The notes below the pieces were generated by a model, which had not been told where the DNA came from, ran no database searches, and saw only the letters and a list, made by a program, of their open reading frames with translations. The translations under genes and the position numbers were made by a program. A stretch of 64,000 bases of DNA from Brevirhabdus sp. (GTDB lineage Bacteria > Pseudomonadota > Alphaproteobacteria > Rhodobacterales > Rhodobacteraceae), in contig JAGXFH010000034.1 of the NCBI GenBank assembly GCA_024637315.1, forward strand, positions 372,001 through 436,000, written 5' to 3'. Position 1 is the first letter of the stretch, and each line of letters opens with the position of its first letter. Of the stretch, positions 11,434-22,477 are shown in pieces.

Positions 11434-12090
11434 CTAGCGCAGATTGACGCGGAGCGCAGCTGCCGCCGCGAACGGCAGCAACGCCACGGCGGCCAGCGTG
11501 ATTCCCGCCAGAAGCGCCAGCGGCGTGGCCACTGCCAGCCCCTCGGCTCCGCGCCGCGCCACTTCGGTACCGTAGATCAGCGTCGGCACGTAAAGCGGCA
11601 GGACCAGCAACGACAGCAGCAGCCCGCCCCGCTTCAGCCCCACCGTCAGCGCCGCGCCGAACGCGCCGATCATCGACAGGGCCGGCGTTCCCAGCACCAG
11701 CGACAGCACCAGCCAGGCGTAGCCCGGTCCCGGCAAGTTCAGCATTACGCCCAGAAAAGGTGCCGCCATGACCAACGGCAGTCCGGTAGTCAGCCAATGC
11801 GCCAGTGCTTTCACCGCCACCACGCCCTCCATCGGTATCGGCGCGGTGGCCAGAAGGTCCAGCGAGCCATCCTCGAAATCCAGCTGAAAGATCCGGTCGA
11901 GAGACAGCAGGCAGGCCAGCAACGCCCCGATCCACAATATCCCCGGCGCGATCCGCGCCAGCAAGACGGTTTCGGGCCCGACCCCGAACGGCACCAACAC
12001 TATCACTATCAGGAAAAACGCAAGACCCAGCCCAAAGCCACCGCCCGCACGCACCGCCAGTGCCAGATCGCGGATCAGCAGCCGGATCAC
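11434..12090 (-). CDS. ccmB: heme exporter protein CcmB
   Basis: 218-aa membrane protein, [16 protein letters not shown], between ccmA and ccmC. Confidence 0.93.
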   Translation of the reverse strand: MIRLLIRDLALAVRAGGGFGLGLAFFLIVIVLVPFGVGPETVLLARIAPGILWIGALLACLLSLDRIFQLDFEDGSLDLLATAPIPMEGVVAVKALAHWLTTGLPLVMAAPFLGVMLNLPGPGYAWLVLSLVLGTPALSMIGAFGAALTVGLKRGGLLLSLLVLPLYVPTLIYGTEVARRGAEGLAVATPLALLAGITLAAVALLPFAAAAALRVNLR

Positions 12091-12710
12091 CGGAACGCCT
12101 CGTCGAACACGCCCTGCGCGGTCGTCGCGATCGCCCGGCAGGGCGTCACGTCTAACTCCGCCGCGTCGATCCCCAGATCGATATGGGTCGCGATCAGCGC
12201 CGCGCCACCCGCCGCCAGATGCGCCTGCACTGCCGATGCGAACAACCCCACCGCGGCCCGGTCGAGCGACACCGTCGGCTCGTCCAGCACCCAGACCGGC
12301 CGCCCGGTCACGATCAGCCGCGCCAGCCCCAGTCGGCGTTTCTGCCCGGCCGAAAGCGCCTGCGCCGGGCGCTCCGCCAATCCGCCCAAATCGAACGCCG
12401 CCAAGGCGTCCTCGATCGCGACGGACCCGTAGACCCCGGCCCAGAAGCGCAGGTTCTCGGCAACCGTCAGAACCGCCTTCACCCCGTCCGCATGGGCGGC
12501 ATAGGCGATAGCGTCGGGCGCCACCCGCACCGTTCCGGCCATGGGCGGCTGCAAGCCCGCTACGGTTCGCAGCAGCGTCGTCTTGCCCGACCCGTTCGCA
12601 CCGCGCAGGATCAGCGCCGCGCCCGCGTCCAGCGTGAAGCCGACGCCGGACAGCACCGCGATCCCGCCGCGCTGCACCGTCAGATCCTTGACTTCAAGCA
12701 AACCGCCCAA
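12087..12710 (-). CDS. ccmA: heme ABC exporter ATP-binding protein CcmA
   Basis: Walker [37 protein letters not shown]. Confidence 0.93.
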   Translation of the reverse strand: MGGLLEVKDLTVQRGGIAVLSGVGFTLDAGAALILRGANGSGKTTLLRTVAGLQPPMAGTVRVAPDAIAYAAHADGVKAVLTVAENLRFWAGVYGSVAIEDALAAFDLGGLAERPAQALSAGQKRRLGLARLIVTGRPVWVLDEPTVSLDRAAVGLFASAVQAHLAAGGAALIATHIDLGIDAAELDVTPCRAIATTAQGVFDEAFR

Positions 12711-12767
12711 TCCCTGCCCCTGCCCTTCTTCCTGGCCAGAATATCGCCGCCGGAGTCGTCCCCTGCC

Positions 12768-13121
12768 TCACACCGGCAGCAGCGCCAGTCCGACGCGCCG
12801 CCCCTCGGACAGCAGGATATTGTAGGTCCGGCAGGCCGCGGGGCTGGCCATCGGTTCAACGCCGATCCCCGCCGCGTCCAGCGCTTCGCGGAAACGTGCC
12901 GGCAGATGCGCAATCTCGGCCCCGGTTCCAACGAAGATGACGTCCACCGCCGCACTCGCCGCAACCAGCGCGGCCATGTCGGCAAACCCGCCCCACGCCG
13001 TCACACCCGATGGCAGAACCAGCACGGCGCCGTGATGCACCTCGCCGCCGATCCGGAAGAAACCCGGTCCGTAGCCATCGACCGGCAGACCGTCGGTAAA
13101 GCGGATCTCGTTCAGACGCAT
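12768..13121 (-). CDS. Mth938-like domain protein
   Basis: VDVIFVGTGAEIAHLPARFREALDAAGIGVEPMASPAACRTYNILLSEGRRVGLALLP. Confidence 0.85.
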   Translation of the reverse strand: MRLNEIRFTDGLPVDGYGPGFFRIGGEVHHGAVLVLPSGVTAWGGFADMAALVAASAAVDVIFVGTGAEIAHLPARFREALDAAGIGVEPMASPAACRTYNILLSEGRRVGLALLPV

Positions 13122-13161
13122 CGCATACCTCCTTCAGCCCGCCCGTCGACAGGCGACCGGG

Positions 13162-14124
13162 TCAGGCATCTATATCGGCGTATTGGTTGCCCGCATTGGG
13201 TTTTGCCTTGTCGCGGTCGATGCCGAGGAACAGGACGATGTTCTTGGCCACGAAGACCGAAGAATAGGTGCCCACCACCACACCCCAGGTCATTGCGAAC
13301 ACAAAGCCCCGAATCACGTCACCGCCAAGCACCAGAAGCGCGATCAGCGCGATCAGCGTGGTGCCGGATGTCATAACCGTCCGGCTCAACGTCTCGTTGA
13401 CCGAAATGTTCATCACGTCGCGCAAGGGCATCTTCTTGTACTTGATCAGGTTCTCGCGCAGCCGGTCGAACACGACCACCGTGTCGTTGATCGAATAGCC
13501 AAGGATCGTCAGCAGTGCCGCGATGATCGACAGATCGAACCGAAGCCCGAATATCGCGAAAATCCCGATCGTCAACGCCACATCATGCACAAGGGCCGCA
13601 ACCGCGCCCACGGCGAACTGCCACTCGAACCGCAGCCAGATATAGATCAGGATCGCCAACGTCGCCAGCAGCACCGAGATCACCGCTTTCTGGATCAACT
13701 CGCCCGACACTTTCGGCCCGACGCTTTCGACCGAAGGAAAGGTTATCGACGGATCAACCCCTTGCAACGTCGCCTCGACCGCCTGGATGGTCTCGGGCGT
13801 GATTGCCTCTTCGCCGTCCTGCGCCTCGATCCGCACCATCGCGACGTTCTGGTTGTCGGCAAAGGTTGCGTCAAAAACCTCGGTGATCGAGACATCGCCC
13901 AGGTCCAGCGGAGCAATCGCCGCGCGATAGGCACCGACATCGACCGGCTGTGCCGATTCCGTGCGGATCGTCGTGCCGCCACGGAAATCGATGCCGTAGT
14001 TCAGCCCGATCAGGAAGAAGACGACGATCGACAGGATCACCGCCACGACCGAGGCACCGAAGGTCAGCCGCGCCTGGGCAAAAAAGTCGATCTTGGTGAC
14101 ATCGGGGACAAGTCTCAGGCGCAT
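13162..14124 (-). CDS. secF: protein translocase subunit SecF
   Basis: GLNYGIDFRGGTTI, GYSINDTVVVFDRLREN. Confidence 0.96.
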   Translation of the reverse strand: MRLRLVPDVTKIDFFAQARLTFGASVVAVILSIVVFFLIGLNYGIDFRGGTTIRTESAQPVDVGAYRAAIAPLDLGDVSITEVFDATFADNQNVAMVRIEAQDGEEAITPETIQAVEATLQGVDPSITFPSVESVGPKVSGELIQKAVISVLLATLAILIYIWLRFEWQFAVGAVAALVHDVALTIGIFAIFGLRFDLSIIAALLTILGYSINDTVVVFDRLRENLIKYKKMPLRDVMNISVNETLSRTVMTSGTTLIALIALLVLGGDVIRGFVFAMTWGVVVGTYSSVFVAKNIVLFLGIDRDKAKPNAGNQYADIDA

Positions 14125-14128
14125 GACA

Positions 14129-15790
14129 TCAGACCTCTATCGTCTTTGGACGGCGGTATTCGAACCACGTCACGATCAGAAGCCGCGTGACGAAGATCGC
14201 GGTGAATACCGAGGTCAGGATGCCGATCCCCAACGTCACCGCGAAGCCGCGGACCGGCCCCGATCCCATGGCGAAGAGGATCGTCGCGGTGATCAGCGTG
14301 GTGATGTTGGCATCGAGAATCGCACTCAACGCTTTTTCATAGCCCAGCTCGATTGCCCGCGCCGGGCCGCGCGCAGTCTTCAGTTCCTCGCGAATCCGTT
14401 CATAGACCAGCACGTTGGCATCGACCGCCATGCCGATGGTCAACACGATCCCGGCAATGCCCGGCAGCGTCAGCGTCGCACCGATCATGCTGAGGACGCC
14501 GAAGATCATGCCGACATTCAGGATCAGCGCGACATTGGCGATGATCCCGAACCAGCCATAGCTCAGCGCCATGAAGACCAGCACCGCCATCCCCGCCACC
14601 GCACAGGCGATCTTGCCCGCGTCGATGCTGTCCTGCCCCAGTTCCGGCCCGATGGTGCGCTCCTCCAGGAACGTCATCTCGGCCGGCAAGGCCCCGGCAC
14701 GCAACAAAACCGCCAGTTTCGTCGATTCCTCGACCGTGAAATTGCCGGTGATGATCCCGGACCCGCCGGGAATGTGGCTCTGGATCACGGGTGCGGAAAT
14801 GACCTCTTCGTCCAGCACGATGGCGAACGGGCTGCCAATATTCTCGGCCGTGTAGTCACCGAACTTCCGCGCGCCGGTGGGGTTGAACCGGAAATTCACT
14901 GCCGGTCGGCCGTTCTGGTCAAAGGCCGGCTGCGCATCGACCAGTTCCTCGCCGGTTACGACGGGGGTCTGCTCGAGGATGTAATAGGTGCCTTCTTCGT
15001 CCAACGACGGGTACACCACGTTGCGACCGCCAGGATCGGCGTTCCGATCCGAGGTGCGGCTGATCACAGGATGAAACGTCAACTGCGCAGTGGTTCCGAT
15101 CAGCGCCTTCAATTCTGCCGCGCTGCCGATCCCTGGCACCTGAATCAGGATCCGTCGGTCGCCCTGCCGCTGGATCGTCGGCTCGCGTGTGCCGACCTCG
15201 TCAACCCGGCGGCGGATGATTTCAAGCGATTGCTGGATCGTCCGGTCGTCGGTGGCCAGCTTCTCGGCGTCCGACAGCGTCACGATGATCGTCTCGCCTT
15301 CGGCCCGTGCCTGGTAATCCGACGCCCCGACGCCGGTCAGCGAGACCACCGGGCTGGCCAGCCCGCGCACCACTTCCAGCGCCCGCGCCATGCCTCCCGG
15401 TTCCGAGATCCGCACCCGCAGTTCATCGAGCGGCGAAGGCAGCCGCCGCACGGTGCCCACCACGCCGCGTTCATCGCGCAAGGCATCGCGAACCTCGGGC
15501 CAGAACGAATCCATCCGGCTTTCGTAAACGTCCTCGACCTTCACTTCGGCCAGAAGATGCGCGCCGCCGCGCAGATCGAGCCCCAGATTGACCAGCGAGG
15601 ATGGCATCCAGGATGGCCAGCCATCGCGCGCCTCGGCCAGTTCCGGCGTCTCGCCCTGCACGTCGATCAGCTGGACGGCGTCGTTATGGCCCTCGACGCG
15701 GGTGTAGAACCCGTTCGGGACAGCAAAGACTACTCCAAGGGCAACTAGCCCCCAGATCAGGATCCGCTTCCAGATTGCGATTTGCAGCAT
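14129..15790 (-). CDS. secD: protein translocase subunit SecD
   Basis: NLGLDLRGGAHLL, GMAVDANVLVYERIREE. Confidence 0.96.
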   Translation of the reverse strand: MLQIAIWKRILIWGLVALGVVFAVPNGFYTRVEGHNDAVQLIDVQGETPELAEARDGWPSWMPSSLVNLGLDLRGGAHLLAEVKVEDVYESRMDSFWPEVRDALRDERGVVGTVRRLPSPLDELRVRISEPGGMARALEVVRGLASPVVSLTGVGASDYQARAEGETIIVTLSDAEKLATDDRTIQQSLEIIRRRVDEVGTREPTIQRQGDRRILIQVPGIGSAAELKALIGTTAQLTFHPVISRTSDRNADPGGRNVVYPSLDEEGTYYILEQTPVVTGEELVDAQPAFDQNGRPAVNFRFNPTGARKFGDYTAENIGSPFAIVLDEEVISAPVIQSHIPGGSGIITGNFTVEESTKLAVLLRAGALPAEMTFLEERTIGPELGQDSIDAGKIACAVAGMAVLVFMALSYGWFGIIANVALILNVGMIFGVLSMIGATLTLPGIAGIVLTIGMAVDANVLVYERIREELKTARGPARAIELGYEKALSAILDANITTLITATILFAMGSGPVRGFAVTLGIGILTSVFTAIFVTRLLIVTWFEYRRPKTIEV

Positions 15791-15814
15791 GGTGCCTGCC
15801 CGTCCAGCCGAGGT

Positions 15815-16138
15815 CTAGTCGTTCGCGGGTTCGGTTTTAGACATGACCTGCGCAAGCGTCGACTTGACCACCCGGACCTTCACGCCGGTCGCGATCTCAA
15901 GCTCGATCTCGTTGTCGTCCTTGACCTTGGCGATCTTGCCGATGATGCCGCCCTGGGTGACCACCTGGTCGCCGCGCCGGACATTGGCCACCATCTTCTG
16001 GTGATCCTTAAGCTTCTTTTGCTGCGGCCGGATCAGCAGGAAATACATGATCGCGAAGATCAGGAGCAGCGGAACGAAGCTGCCGAACGCGGCTAAACCG
16101 CCCCCGGCCGACTGCGCATAGGCAGGAGTTGCAAACAT
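15815..16138 (-). CDS. yajC: preprotein translocase subunit YajC
   Basis: [45 protein letters not shown]; upstream of secD. Confidence 0.94.
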   Translation of the reverse strand: MFATPAYAQSAGGGLAAFGSFVPLLLIFAIMYFLLIRPQQKKLKDHQKMVANVRRGDQVVTQGGIIGKIAKVKDDNEIELEIATGVKVRVVKSTLAQVMSKTEPAND

Positions 16139-16315
16139 GAGGTCGTCCTTCTTGGTCTTTGGCCCGGAACTCAACCCGCCCCCGGCAATTCGCGCGCACC
16201 CTATATGTGGCCCTTTTGCTTGGCAAGCGAAGGGCGACGCAATTCGTGGTTCACCTTGTCGTCACCTTGCGGCATATGGGGGCGGCACTCCGACGATCAA
16301 CCAAGGACCGGACAT

Positions 16316-17605
16316 ATGCACGATATCCGCGCGATTCGCGACAATCCCGCCGCCTTCGATGCCGAAATGGCACGGCGTGGCCTGCCGGCGCAATCGCCCG
16401 CGATACTGGCCATCGACAAGGCCCGCCGACTCGCCATTCATACTGCCGAAAAGATGCAGGCAGAGATGAATGTCGCCGCGAAGCAGGCCGGCCAAGCAAA
16501 AGCGAGAGGCGACGACGAGCTTTTCCAGGAACTTCGCAAAAGTCTTGCAAAGAAGAAGGAAGCAATCGCTGAGAATGAAGCGATGGCTAAGGATGAAGAT
16601 TCCCGCCTGCGCGACATCCTGATGTCCCTGCCCAACACGCTTTACGACGACGTCCCCACCGGCACCGACGAGTCCGACAACAAGGAAATTCACCGCTGGG
16701 GCAGTCCACGCGATTTCGCCTTCACGCCGCTGGAACATTACCAGATCCCCGCCGCAAAGGGGCTCGACTTCGACACGGCCGCGAAACTCTCGGGGTCGCG
16801 CTTCGTGGTGCTGCGCGGCGCGATGGCACGGGTCCACCGCGCGTTGGCGCAGTTCATGCTGGACCTGCACACCGAAGAGCACGGCCTGACCGAGATGATT
16901 ACCCCGGTACTGGTCCGCGACGAGGCGATGTACGGCACCAACCAGTTGCCGAAATTCGCCGAGGACAGCTATCAGACCACCAATGGCTGGTGGCTGATCC
17001 CGACCTCGGAAGTCACGCTGACCAACACGGTGTCGGGCGACATCCTCGATGCCGATCAATTGCCGCTGCGGATGACCGCCCACACCAACTGCTTCCGCTC
17101 CGAGGCCGGTTCGGCGGGCAAGGACACGGCCGGCATGCTGCGTCAGCACCAGTTCGAAAAGGTCGAGATGGTTTCGATCACCCATCCCGATCAGTCCGAC
17201 GCCGAGCATCGTCGCATGACCGACTGCGCCCAAGCGGTCCTGGAACGCCTTGACCTGCCCTACCGGACGGTTGTGCTCTGCACCGGCGATATCGGCTTCG
17301 GCGCGAAACGCACGCATGACATTGAGGTCTGGCTGCCCGGCCAGAACACCTACCGCGAAATAAGCTCGGTCTCGACTTGCGGCGATTTTCAAGCCCGTCG
17401 GATGAATGCCAGGTACCGCCCCGAACCCGGCGGCAAGCCCGATTTCGTCCACACGCTGAACGGCTCCGGCCTTGCGGTCGGGCGCTGCCTGATCGCGGTG
17501 CTTGAGAACGGCCAGCAGGAGGACGGCTCGGTCATCCTGCCCGAGGTACTGAACGCCTACCTTGCCGGCCGATCGAAGATCACCGCCGAGGGCGTGCTGG
17601 TCTGA
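16316..17605 (+). CDS. serS: seryl-tRNA synthetase
   Basis: [15 protein letters not shown]; class II motifs [50 protein letters not shown]. Confidence 0.96.
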   Translation: MHDIRAIRDNPAAFDAEMARRGLPAQSPAILAIDKARRLAIHTAEKMQAEMNVAAKQAGQAKARGDDELFQELRKSLAKKKEAIAENEAMAKDEDSRLRDILMSLPNTLYDDVPTGTDESDNKEIHRWGSPRDFAFTPLEHYQIPAAKGLDFDTAAKLSGSRFVVLRGAMARVHRALAQFMLDLHTEEHGLTEMITPVLVRDEAMYGTNQLPKFAEDSYQTTNGWWLIPTSEVTLTNTVSGDILDADQLPLRMTAHTNCFRSEAGSAGKDTAGMLRQHQFEKVEMVSITHPDQSDAEHRRMTDCAQAVLERLDLPYRTVVLCTGDIGFGAKRTHDIEVWLPGQNTYREISSVSTCGDFQARRMNARYRPEPGGKPDFVHTLNGSGLAVGRCLIAVLENGQQEDGSVILPEVLNAYLAGRSKITAEGVLV

Positions 17606-17905
17606 GAGCCGCGGCTTCGGCCCCGCAGGATCAGCACGGCGTTATCCCAACAATTGAAACGACGCGCCGATCTCGACCGGTATTCCGAACCGACCACAAA
17701 AAAAGACAAGGGGGCCGGTCGCACGGCGGCATTGTTCCACCGTGACTGGCCTGCCGTTCTTGCCGGCGCTGGCCTGCGGAAATTCGGCCAAAGCGGAGGC
17801 GGCAGGCCGCGGGCGATGCGGCAAACTCGTCGGGCCTGCCACGCAAGCCTGCGAGTTTCCTACCGGCAGAGTGAACCAAACCGCGACCTGACACGTTCAA
17901 GAGAC

Positions 17906-18619
17906 ATGCACCGCATGAAAGCCATCCTCACCCTCACCGCCGCTCTGGCCTTCGCCGCTTCACCGTTCTTCGTGCCCGGTTTCAGCGGCTTCGATCCGGA
18001 ACTCTACCCGGTTCCGCAAGTCGATCCGCCGGTGCAGCCCGCCGGATATGCGTTTGCGATCTGGGGGCTGATCTATGCCTGGCTGATCCTGCATGCCGGT
18101 TTCGGCCTTCTCAAACGCGATACCGACCCCGCCTGGGACGCGCCGCGCTGGCCACTGTTCCTGTCCTTGGCGATCGGCGCATCATGGCTTGCTGTAGCGA
18201 TGCGTGACCCGGTCCTTGCGACGGTCCTGATCTGGGTCATGCTGGCCGGCGCGCTGGCCGCGCTTTTTCAAAGCCGCGCCGATCCCGACCGATGGCTGCT
18301 GCAGGCGCCGCTTGCGATTTACGCCGGCTGGCTGACCGCCGCCAGTTCCGCCTCGCTAGGCCTTCTTGGTGCTGGATACGGGATCCTTACCGATGCGACC
18401 GGCTGGGCCTATATCGGTCTTGGCGTGGCGCTTGGCCTTGCCGCAGCCGTCCAGACCTTCCTCGGTCGCGCGCCTGAATACGGGTTGACTGTCGCCTGGG
18501 CTCTGGTCGCGATCGCGGTGCAGAACTGGATCAGCAACATGCCCGTCGCACTGACAGCCTGCGCCGGTACGCTTGTGATGCTGGGCCTCGCCGCCCGCAC
18601 GTTGCGCCGGCCCGCTTGA
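17906..18619 (+). CDS. TspO/MBR-like (tryptophan-rich sensory) membrane protein
   Basis: PAGYAFAIWGLIYAWLILHA, several TM segments; ORF track start 17654 judged too early. Confidence 0.6.
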   Translation: MHRMKAILTLTAALAFAASPFFVPGFSGFDPELYPVPQVDPPVQPAGYAFAIWGLIYAWLILHAGFGLLKRDTDPAWDAPRWPLFLSLAIGASWLAVAMRDPVLATVLIWVMLAGALAALFQSRADPDRWLLQAPLAIYAGWLTAASSASLGLLGAGYGILTDATGWAYIGLGVALGLAAAVQTFLGRAPEYGLTVAWALVAIAVQNWISNMPVALTACAGTLVMLGLAARTLRRPA

Positions 18620-18719
18620 ATATCCGTTCCCGATCCAAGGCACCTTGAAGGTCTGATCCCTGCTGTCAGGACTGCCTCAGACGTTCAAGCAAACCGCACA
18701 GGCACACCGGACGTCGGCC

Positions 18720-20171
18720 TCACTCGTCGGCCCGACCCTTGCCCAGATGCTTGCGCAATCGCGACGGCACGGATTTCTTCCGTCCCTTATAGGGGTTCTG
18801 CTCTGACTGGCTGCGGAACGTCAGCCGGATCGGCGTTCCGGGCATGTTAAAGTCGGCTCGCAACCCATTGACAAGATATCGCGAATAGCTTTCAGGCATC
18901 TTGTCGGGATAAGAGGTCATCACGACGAACCCCGGTGGCCGGGTCTTGACTTGGGTCATGTAGCGCAGCTTGATCCGTCTGCCGCCCGGCGCGGGCGGAG
19001 GGTGCGCCTCCAGCATGCCGCTTAGCCATTGATTCAACTTGGCTGTTGTGATCCGCCGGTTCCAGACTTCATGCGCCTGCATGACCGCCGACTGCAACCG
19101 GTCCAGACCCTTGCCGGTCTTGGCGGACACAGTGACCAAAGGCGCGCCGCGCAGTTGTGGCAGTAGTCGTTCAAACTCCTCTCGCAACTCTTTGATCTTG
19201 TGACTTTTATCGTCTTCCAGATCCCACTTGTTGACGGCAATCACCACCGCCCGCCCTTCGCGCTCGGCAAGGTCCGCGATGCGCAGATCCTGCTGCTCGA
19301 ACGGGATATCCACATCCAGCAGAACCACCACCACCTCGGCGAACTTAACTGCCCGCAATCCATCGGAAACGCTCAGTTTTTCCAGCTTGTCCTGGATTTT
19401 CGCCTTCTTGCGCATGCCAGCGGTGTCAAAGATCCGCACCGGCACCCCGTCCCAGTCCGTCATGACCGAGATTGCATCCCGCGTGATCCCGGCCTCGGGT
19501 CCGGTCAGTAACCGTTCCTCGCCCAATATCTTGTTGATGAGTGTGGATTTTCCGGCATTCGGCCGGCCGACGACAGCGATCTGCAGGGGCTTGGCCCTGG
19601 TCGGCACCCTAGGACCGTCCTCCGCGTCGATGTCCACATCCACTTCGGGCGCGTCCGCCGCCGCGCGGTCGGCGAACTCCGCCTCGATCGGCACCAGTAC
19701 AGTGTAAAGGTCGTTCATTCCCTCGCCATGCTCTGCCGACAGCCGGATCGGCTCGCCCAATCCGAGGCTGTAGGCATCAAGCACACCGGCATCGGCGGCG
19801 GCGCCTTCGGCCTTGTTCGCCGCCAGCAGAACATGTGCGTTCTTCTTGCGCAAAATCTCGGCAAAGACCTGATCGGCTGGCAGAATTCCGGTTCGTGCAT
19901 CGACGAGGAACAGGCAGACATCGGCCAATTCGACCGCCCGTTCGGTCAGCTTGCGCATTCGCCCCTGCAGCGACTCGTCGGTGGCCTCTTCCAATCCCGC
20001 CGTATCGATCACGGTGAACCGGAGATCGGCCAGCCGCGCCTCGCCCTCGCGCAGGTCACGGGTGACGCCGGGCTGGTCGTCAACCAGCGCCAGGCGCTTG
20101 CCCACAAGGCGGTTGAACAGCGTCGACTTGCCCACATTCGGGCGCCCGACGATGGCGAGAGTGAAGGTCAT
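18720..20171 (-). CDS. der: ribosome biogenesis GTPase Der (EngA)
   Basis: Two G domains: [14 protein letters not shown] and [16 protein letters not shown]-like C-terminus. Confidence 0.97.
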   Translation of the reverse strand: MTFTLAIVGRPNVGKSTLFNRLVGKRLALVDDQPGVTRDLREGEARLADLRFTVIDTAGLEEATDESLQGRMRKLTERAVELADVCLFLVDARTGILPADQVFAEILRKKNAHVLLAANKAEGAAADAGVLDAYSLGLGEPIRLSAEHGEGMNDLYTVLVPIEAEFADRAAADAPEVDVDIDAEDGPRVPTRAKPLQIAVVGRPNAGKSTLINKILGEERLLTGPEAGITRDAISVMTDWDGVPVRIFDTAGMRKKAKIQDKLEKLSVSDGLRAVKFAEVVVVLLDVDIPFEQQDLRIADLAEREGRAVVIAVNKWDLEDDKSHKIKELREEFERLLPQLRGAPLVTVSAKTGKGLDRLQSAVMQAHEVWNRRITTAKLNQWLSGMLEAHPPPAPGGRRIKLRYMTQVKTRPPGFVVMTSYPDKMPESYSRYLVNGLRADFNMPGTPIRLTFRSQSEQNPYKGRKKSVPSRLRKHLGKGRADE

Positions 20172-20219
20172 GCGGCCTCTCCGGCGAAACTTAAGCCGCC
20201 CGCATACACGCTTCGCGCG

Positions 20220-21533
20220 TCAGCGGAAAGCCAGAAGCTGCCCGTTCTGCCCGACAATATAAAGCGTACCGTTCACGACGATCGGTCGCGTCGCGGCGGC
20301 AGCCCCCAAGTCGACCGAGGCCGTCAGCGCGCCATTGACCGGATCGAATCCGCGCAACTGCCCGTCGCCCGACGCGACCCAAAGCCGGCCGCCCGCAAGC
20401 ACCGGACCATAATGCGCAAACACATCGCGGGTCCGGGCTGGGCGCCGGACAGGCACGAAATAGGGCAGCCTCACCGACCAGATCGGCTCGCCGGTTGCCG
20501 CATCACGCCGCAGCAATTCGGCCTTGTCGGTCACCATGAACACCGATCCGCCGTCCACCAGCATCGGGCTGACGGCGCCCTGCGCGATGGTCCAGATCGC
20601 CTGGCCGTCGCCGGCGTCCAGCGCGGCTGTCCGGCCCGCCGGAGTGCCGGTATAGATCACGTCGCCGACAATGATCGGATCGCCGGTGATGTCGCTGACA
20701 TTCGCATAGGCCCGGCCCGACCGCGAACCGGCGACGACACTGTTCCAGACCTGCAAGCCGCCCTGCGGCAGCGCCGCCAGAACTTCCGTCGAGGCCATCG
20801 GGAAAACGACAACTCTGCCGCCGACCGCCGGGCTTGCACCGCCCACCACGCCAGTGACAGAGGGCGTGCCCTGAACCTGCCATTTGACGCGGCCGTCATT
20901 GGCATCTATCGCCCAGCCACGGCTGTCGCGCGATACCGCATAGACCAGTCCATTCGATACGGTCGGCGCGCCCGAGGCCGGGGCGGGCAGCCGTTGACGC
21001 CAGCGAACCGCGCCGTCGCGGGCATCCAGCGCAACGATCTCGCCGAATCCGGTTGTCGCGAAGACCTGCCCCGCCACGACTGCCAGCCCACCGCCAGAGG
21101 CATCGTCGGCGCGGTCGGAGGGAGGTGTAAGATCACGCGACCATGCGGTTGTGCCATTGGCCGAAGTCGCGGTAACCGTCGCCCGGCTGTCGAGCGTGAA
21201 GATCAGGCCGCCCGACGCCACCGGATCCGCGGTGATGCGGTGCTTGCGATCATTGCCGCTGCCGATCGAAGCCCGCCAAAGCGGCGCGATCGAAGAGGCC
21301 AGGGCGGGATGCCGGATCGTATGGCTGGCCGATCCTGCGCGATGTGTCCATTCACTGTGATTGGTCTGGGCGGGAATGCTGATCGGCTGCGCCCGATCCT
21401 GCACCTCGTCAGCCTCCGCAATCCCGACGGCCTCGCGCAGATCGGTCCGCTCTCCGGGCAACAATATCTCACGTTCGGTGCAGCCGGCCACCAACAGGCA
21501 AACCGCAAACAATGCGCTGTGGAATGGTTTCAC
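20220..21533 (-). CDS. bamB: outer membrane protein assembly factor BamB-like PQQ-repeat lipoprotein
   Basis: GTG start VKPFHSALFAVCLLVAGC lipobox; repeated beta-propeller blades; adjacent to der as commonly seen. Confidence 0.82.
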   Translation of the reverse strand: MKPFHSALFAVCLLVAGCTEREILLPGERTDLREAVGIAEADEVQDRAQPISIPAQTNHSEWTHRAGSASHTIRHPALASSIAPLWRASIGSGNDRKHRITADPVASGGLIFTLDSRATVTATSANGTTAWSRDLTPPSDRADDASGGGLAVVAGQVFATTGFGEIVALDARDGAVRWRQRLPAPASGAPTVSNGLVYAVSRDSRGWAIDANDGRVKWQVQGTPSVTGVVGGASPAVGGRVVVFPMASTEVLAALPQGGLQVWNSVVAGSRSGRAYANVSDITGDPIIVGDVIYTGTPAGRTAALDAGDGQAIWTIAQGAVSPMLVDGGSVFMVTDKAELLRRDAATGEPIWSVRLPYFVPVRRPARTRDVFAHYGPVLAGGRLWVASGDGQLRGFDPVNGALTASVDLGAAAATRPIVVNGTLYIVGQNGQLLAFR

Positions 21534-21588
21534 ACTACTGCTCCCTCGGCCAGTCCCTGACGGTCTGGAAATGTTGGCGTTGCGCATG

Positions 21589-22242
21589 TCACGCCGGTTC
21601 CAGCTCGCCACCCAGGGCCACAATCAACTGAGACACTCTCCGACGCAAGTCCGCAGTCACCTCACCATCCGCAAGGATCGCCTGAAGGCGGGTCATGGCG
21701 GCCTGGTTCTTGCCGGCATTGATTTCAGCCAGCGCCATCTGCTCTTCTGCCAGCAGCCGGAACGGCGCGCCCGGCGCCGCCAGCGATTCCAACCGGGTCA
21801 GACGCTCTGCCGGCGGCAGCGCATCGCCCTGGATCAGGATCAGTTTAAACTCTGCCAGATGCCGGTAGATCGTGGGTTGCGTGGCATCGACCGCAATCTG
21901 GCTCAGGCTTGCAGCGGCAGCCTTGGCATCCTTTGCATTCAGCTCTTCATTCGCCTGAAGCACGGCCAGAATTGCGGCCTGATCGCCCTGCGCCTCTACC
22001 GACCTCAGGGCGGCGGCGCGCGCCTGCGGATCGTTCTTCAGAAGGCTCGACAGGATGGCGTCTCCGAACGCCTGAGCTGCAGAGGCTGCTCGCGCCTTGC
22101 GAATCTCGTTGATCGCGGCGCCGCCGACCAAAAGCACGACGAGCAGGATTGCGATCCAGCCGTATTTGCGGATCATGCGGGATAGCTGATCTCGACGCAG
22201 CTCGTCCGTGACTTCTTCGATGAAACTGTCAGTATTGCTCAC
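21589..22242 (-). CDS. YfgM-like TPR membrane-anchored protein
   Basis: FIEEVTDELRRDQLSRMIRKYGWIAILLVVLLVGG then TPR-like helices; start GTG 22242 likely. Confidence 0.7.
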   Translation of the reverse strand: MSNTDSFIEEVTDELRRDQLSRMIRKYGWIAILLVVLLVGGAAINEIRKARAASAAQAFGDAILSSLLKNDPQARAAALRSVEAQGDQAAILAVLQANEELNAKDAKAAAASLSQIAVDATQPTIYRHLAEFKLILIQGDALPPAERLTRLESLAAPGAPFRLLAEEQMALAEINAGKNQAAMTRLQAILADGEVTADLRRRVSQLIVALGGELEPA

Positions 22243-22477
22243 GCCTGCCTCCGACCTTGGATCGGCTTGTCTTACCCCAACCTTTTCCCTATTGCCAAGA
22301 GCACCTTGTGAAACAAGGCAAAACAGTGCTTCGGCGGACCATGTTCGGTGGCGCAAAAAATGCTAAAGCAAATTCGACAGTTTTGTGTATGTTGCCACCG
22401 AAACACTTAACAAACCGCGTCGATGGTATATATCGTCGGCTGACCGCGCGCTCAGTCGTCGAGGACGATAAGAGGTA

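Noticed and set aside
10831-12432. 533-aa plus-strand ORF over ccmABC
   Set aside because: Arg/Gln/His-rich shadow translation opposite well-supported ccm genes
14093-15748. 551-aa plus-strand ORF over secD
   Set aside because: Antisense artefact; secD is unambiguous on the minus strand
19728-21560. 610-aa plus-strand ORF over der/bamB
   Set aside because: Shadow ORF spanning two real minus-strand genes
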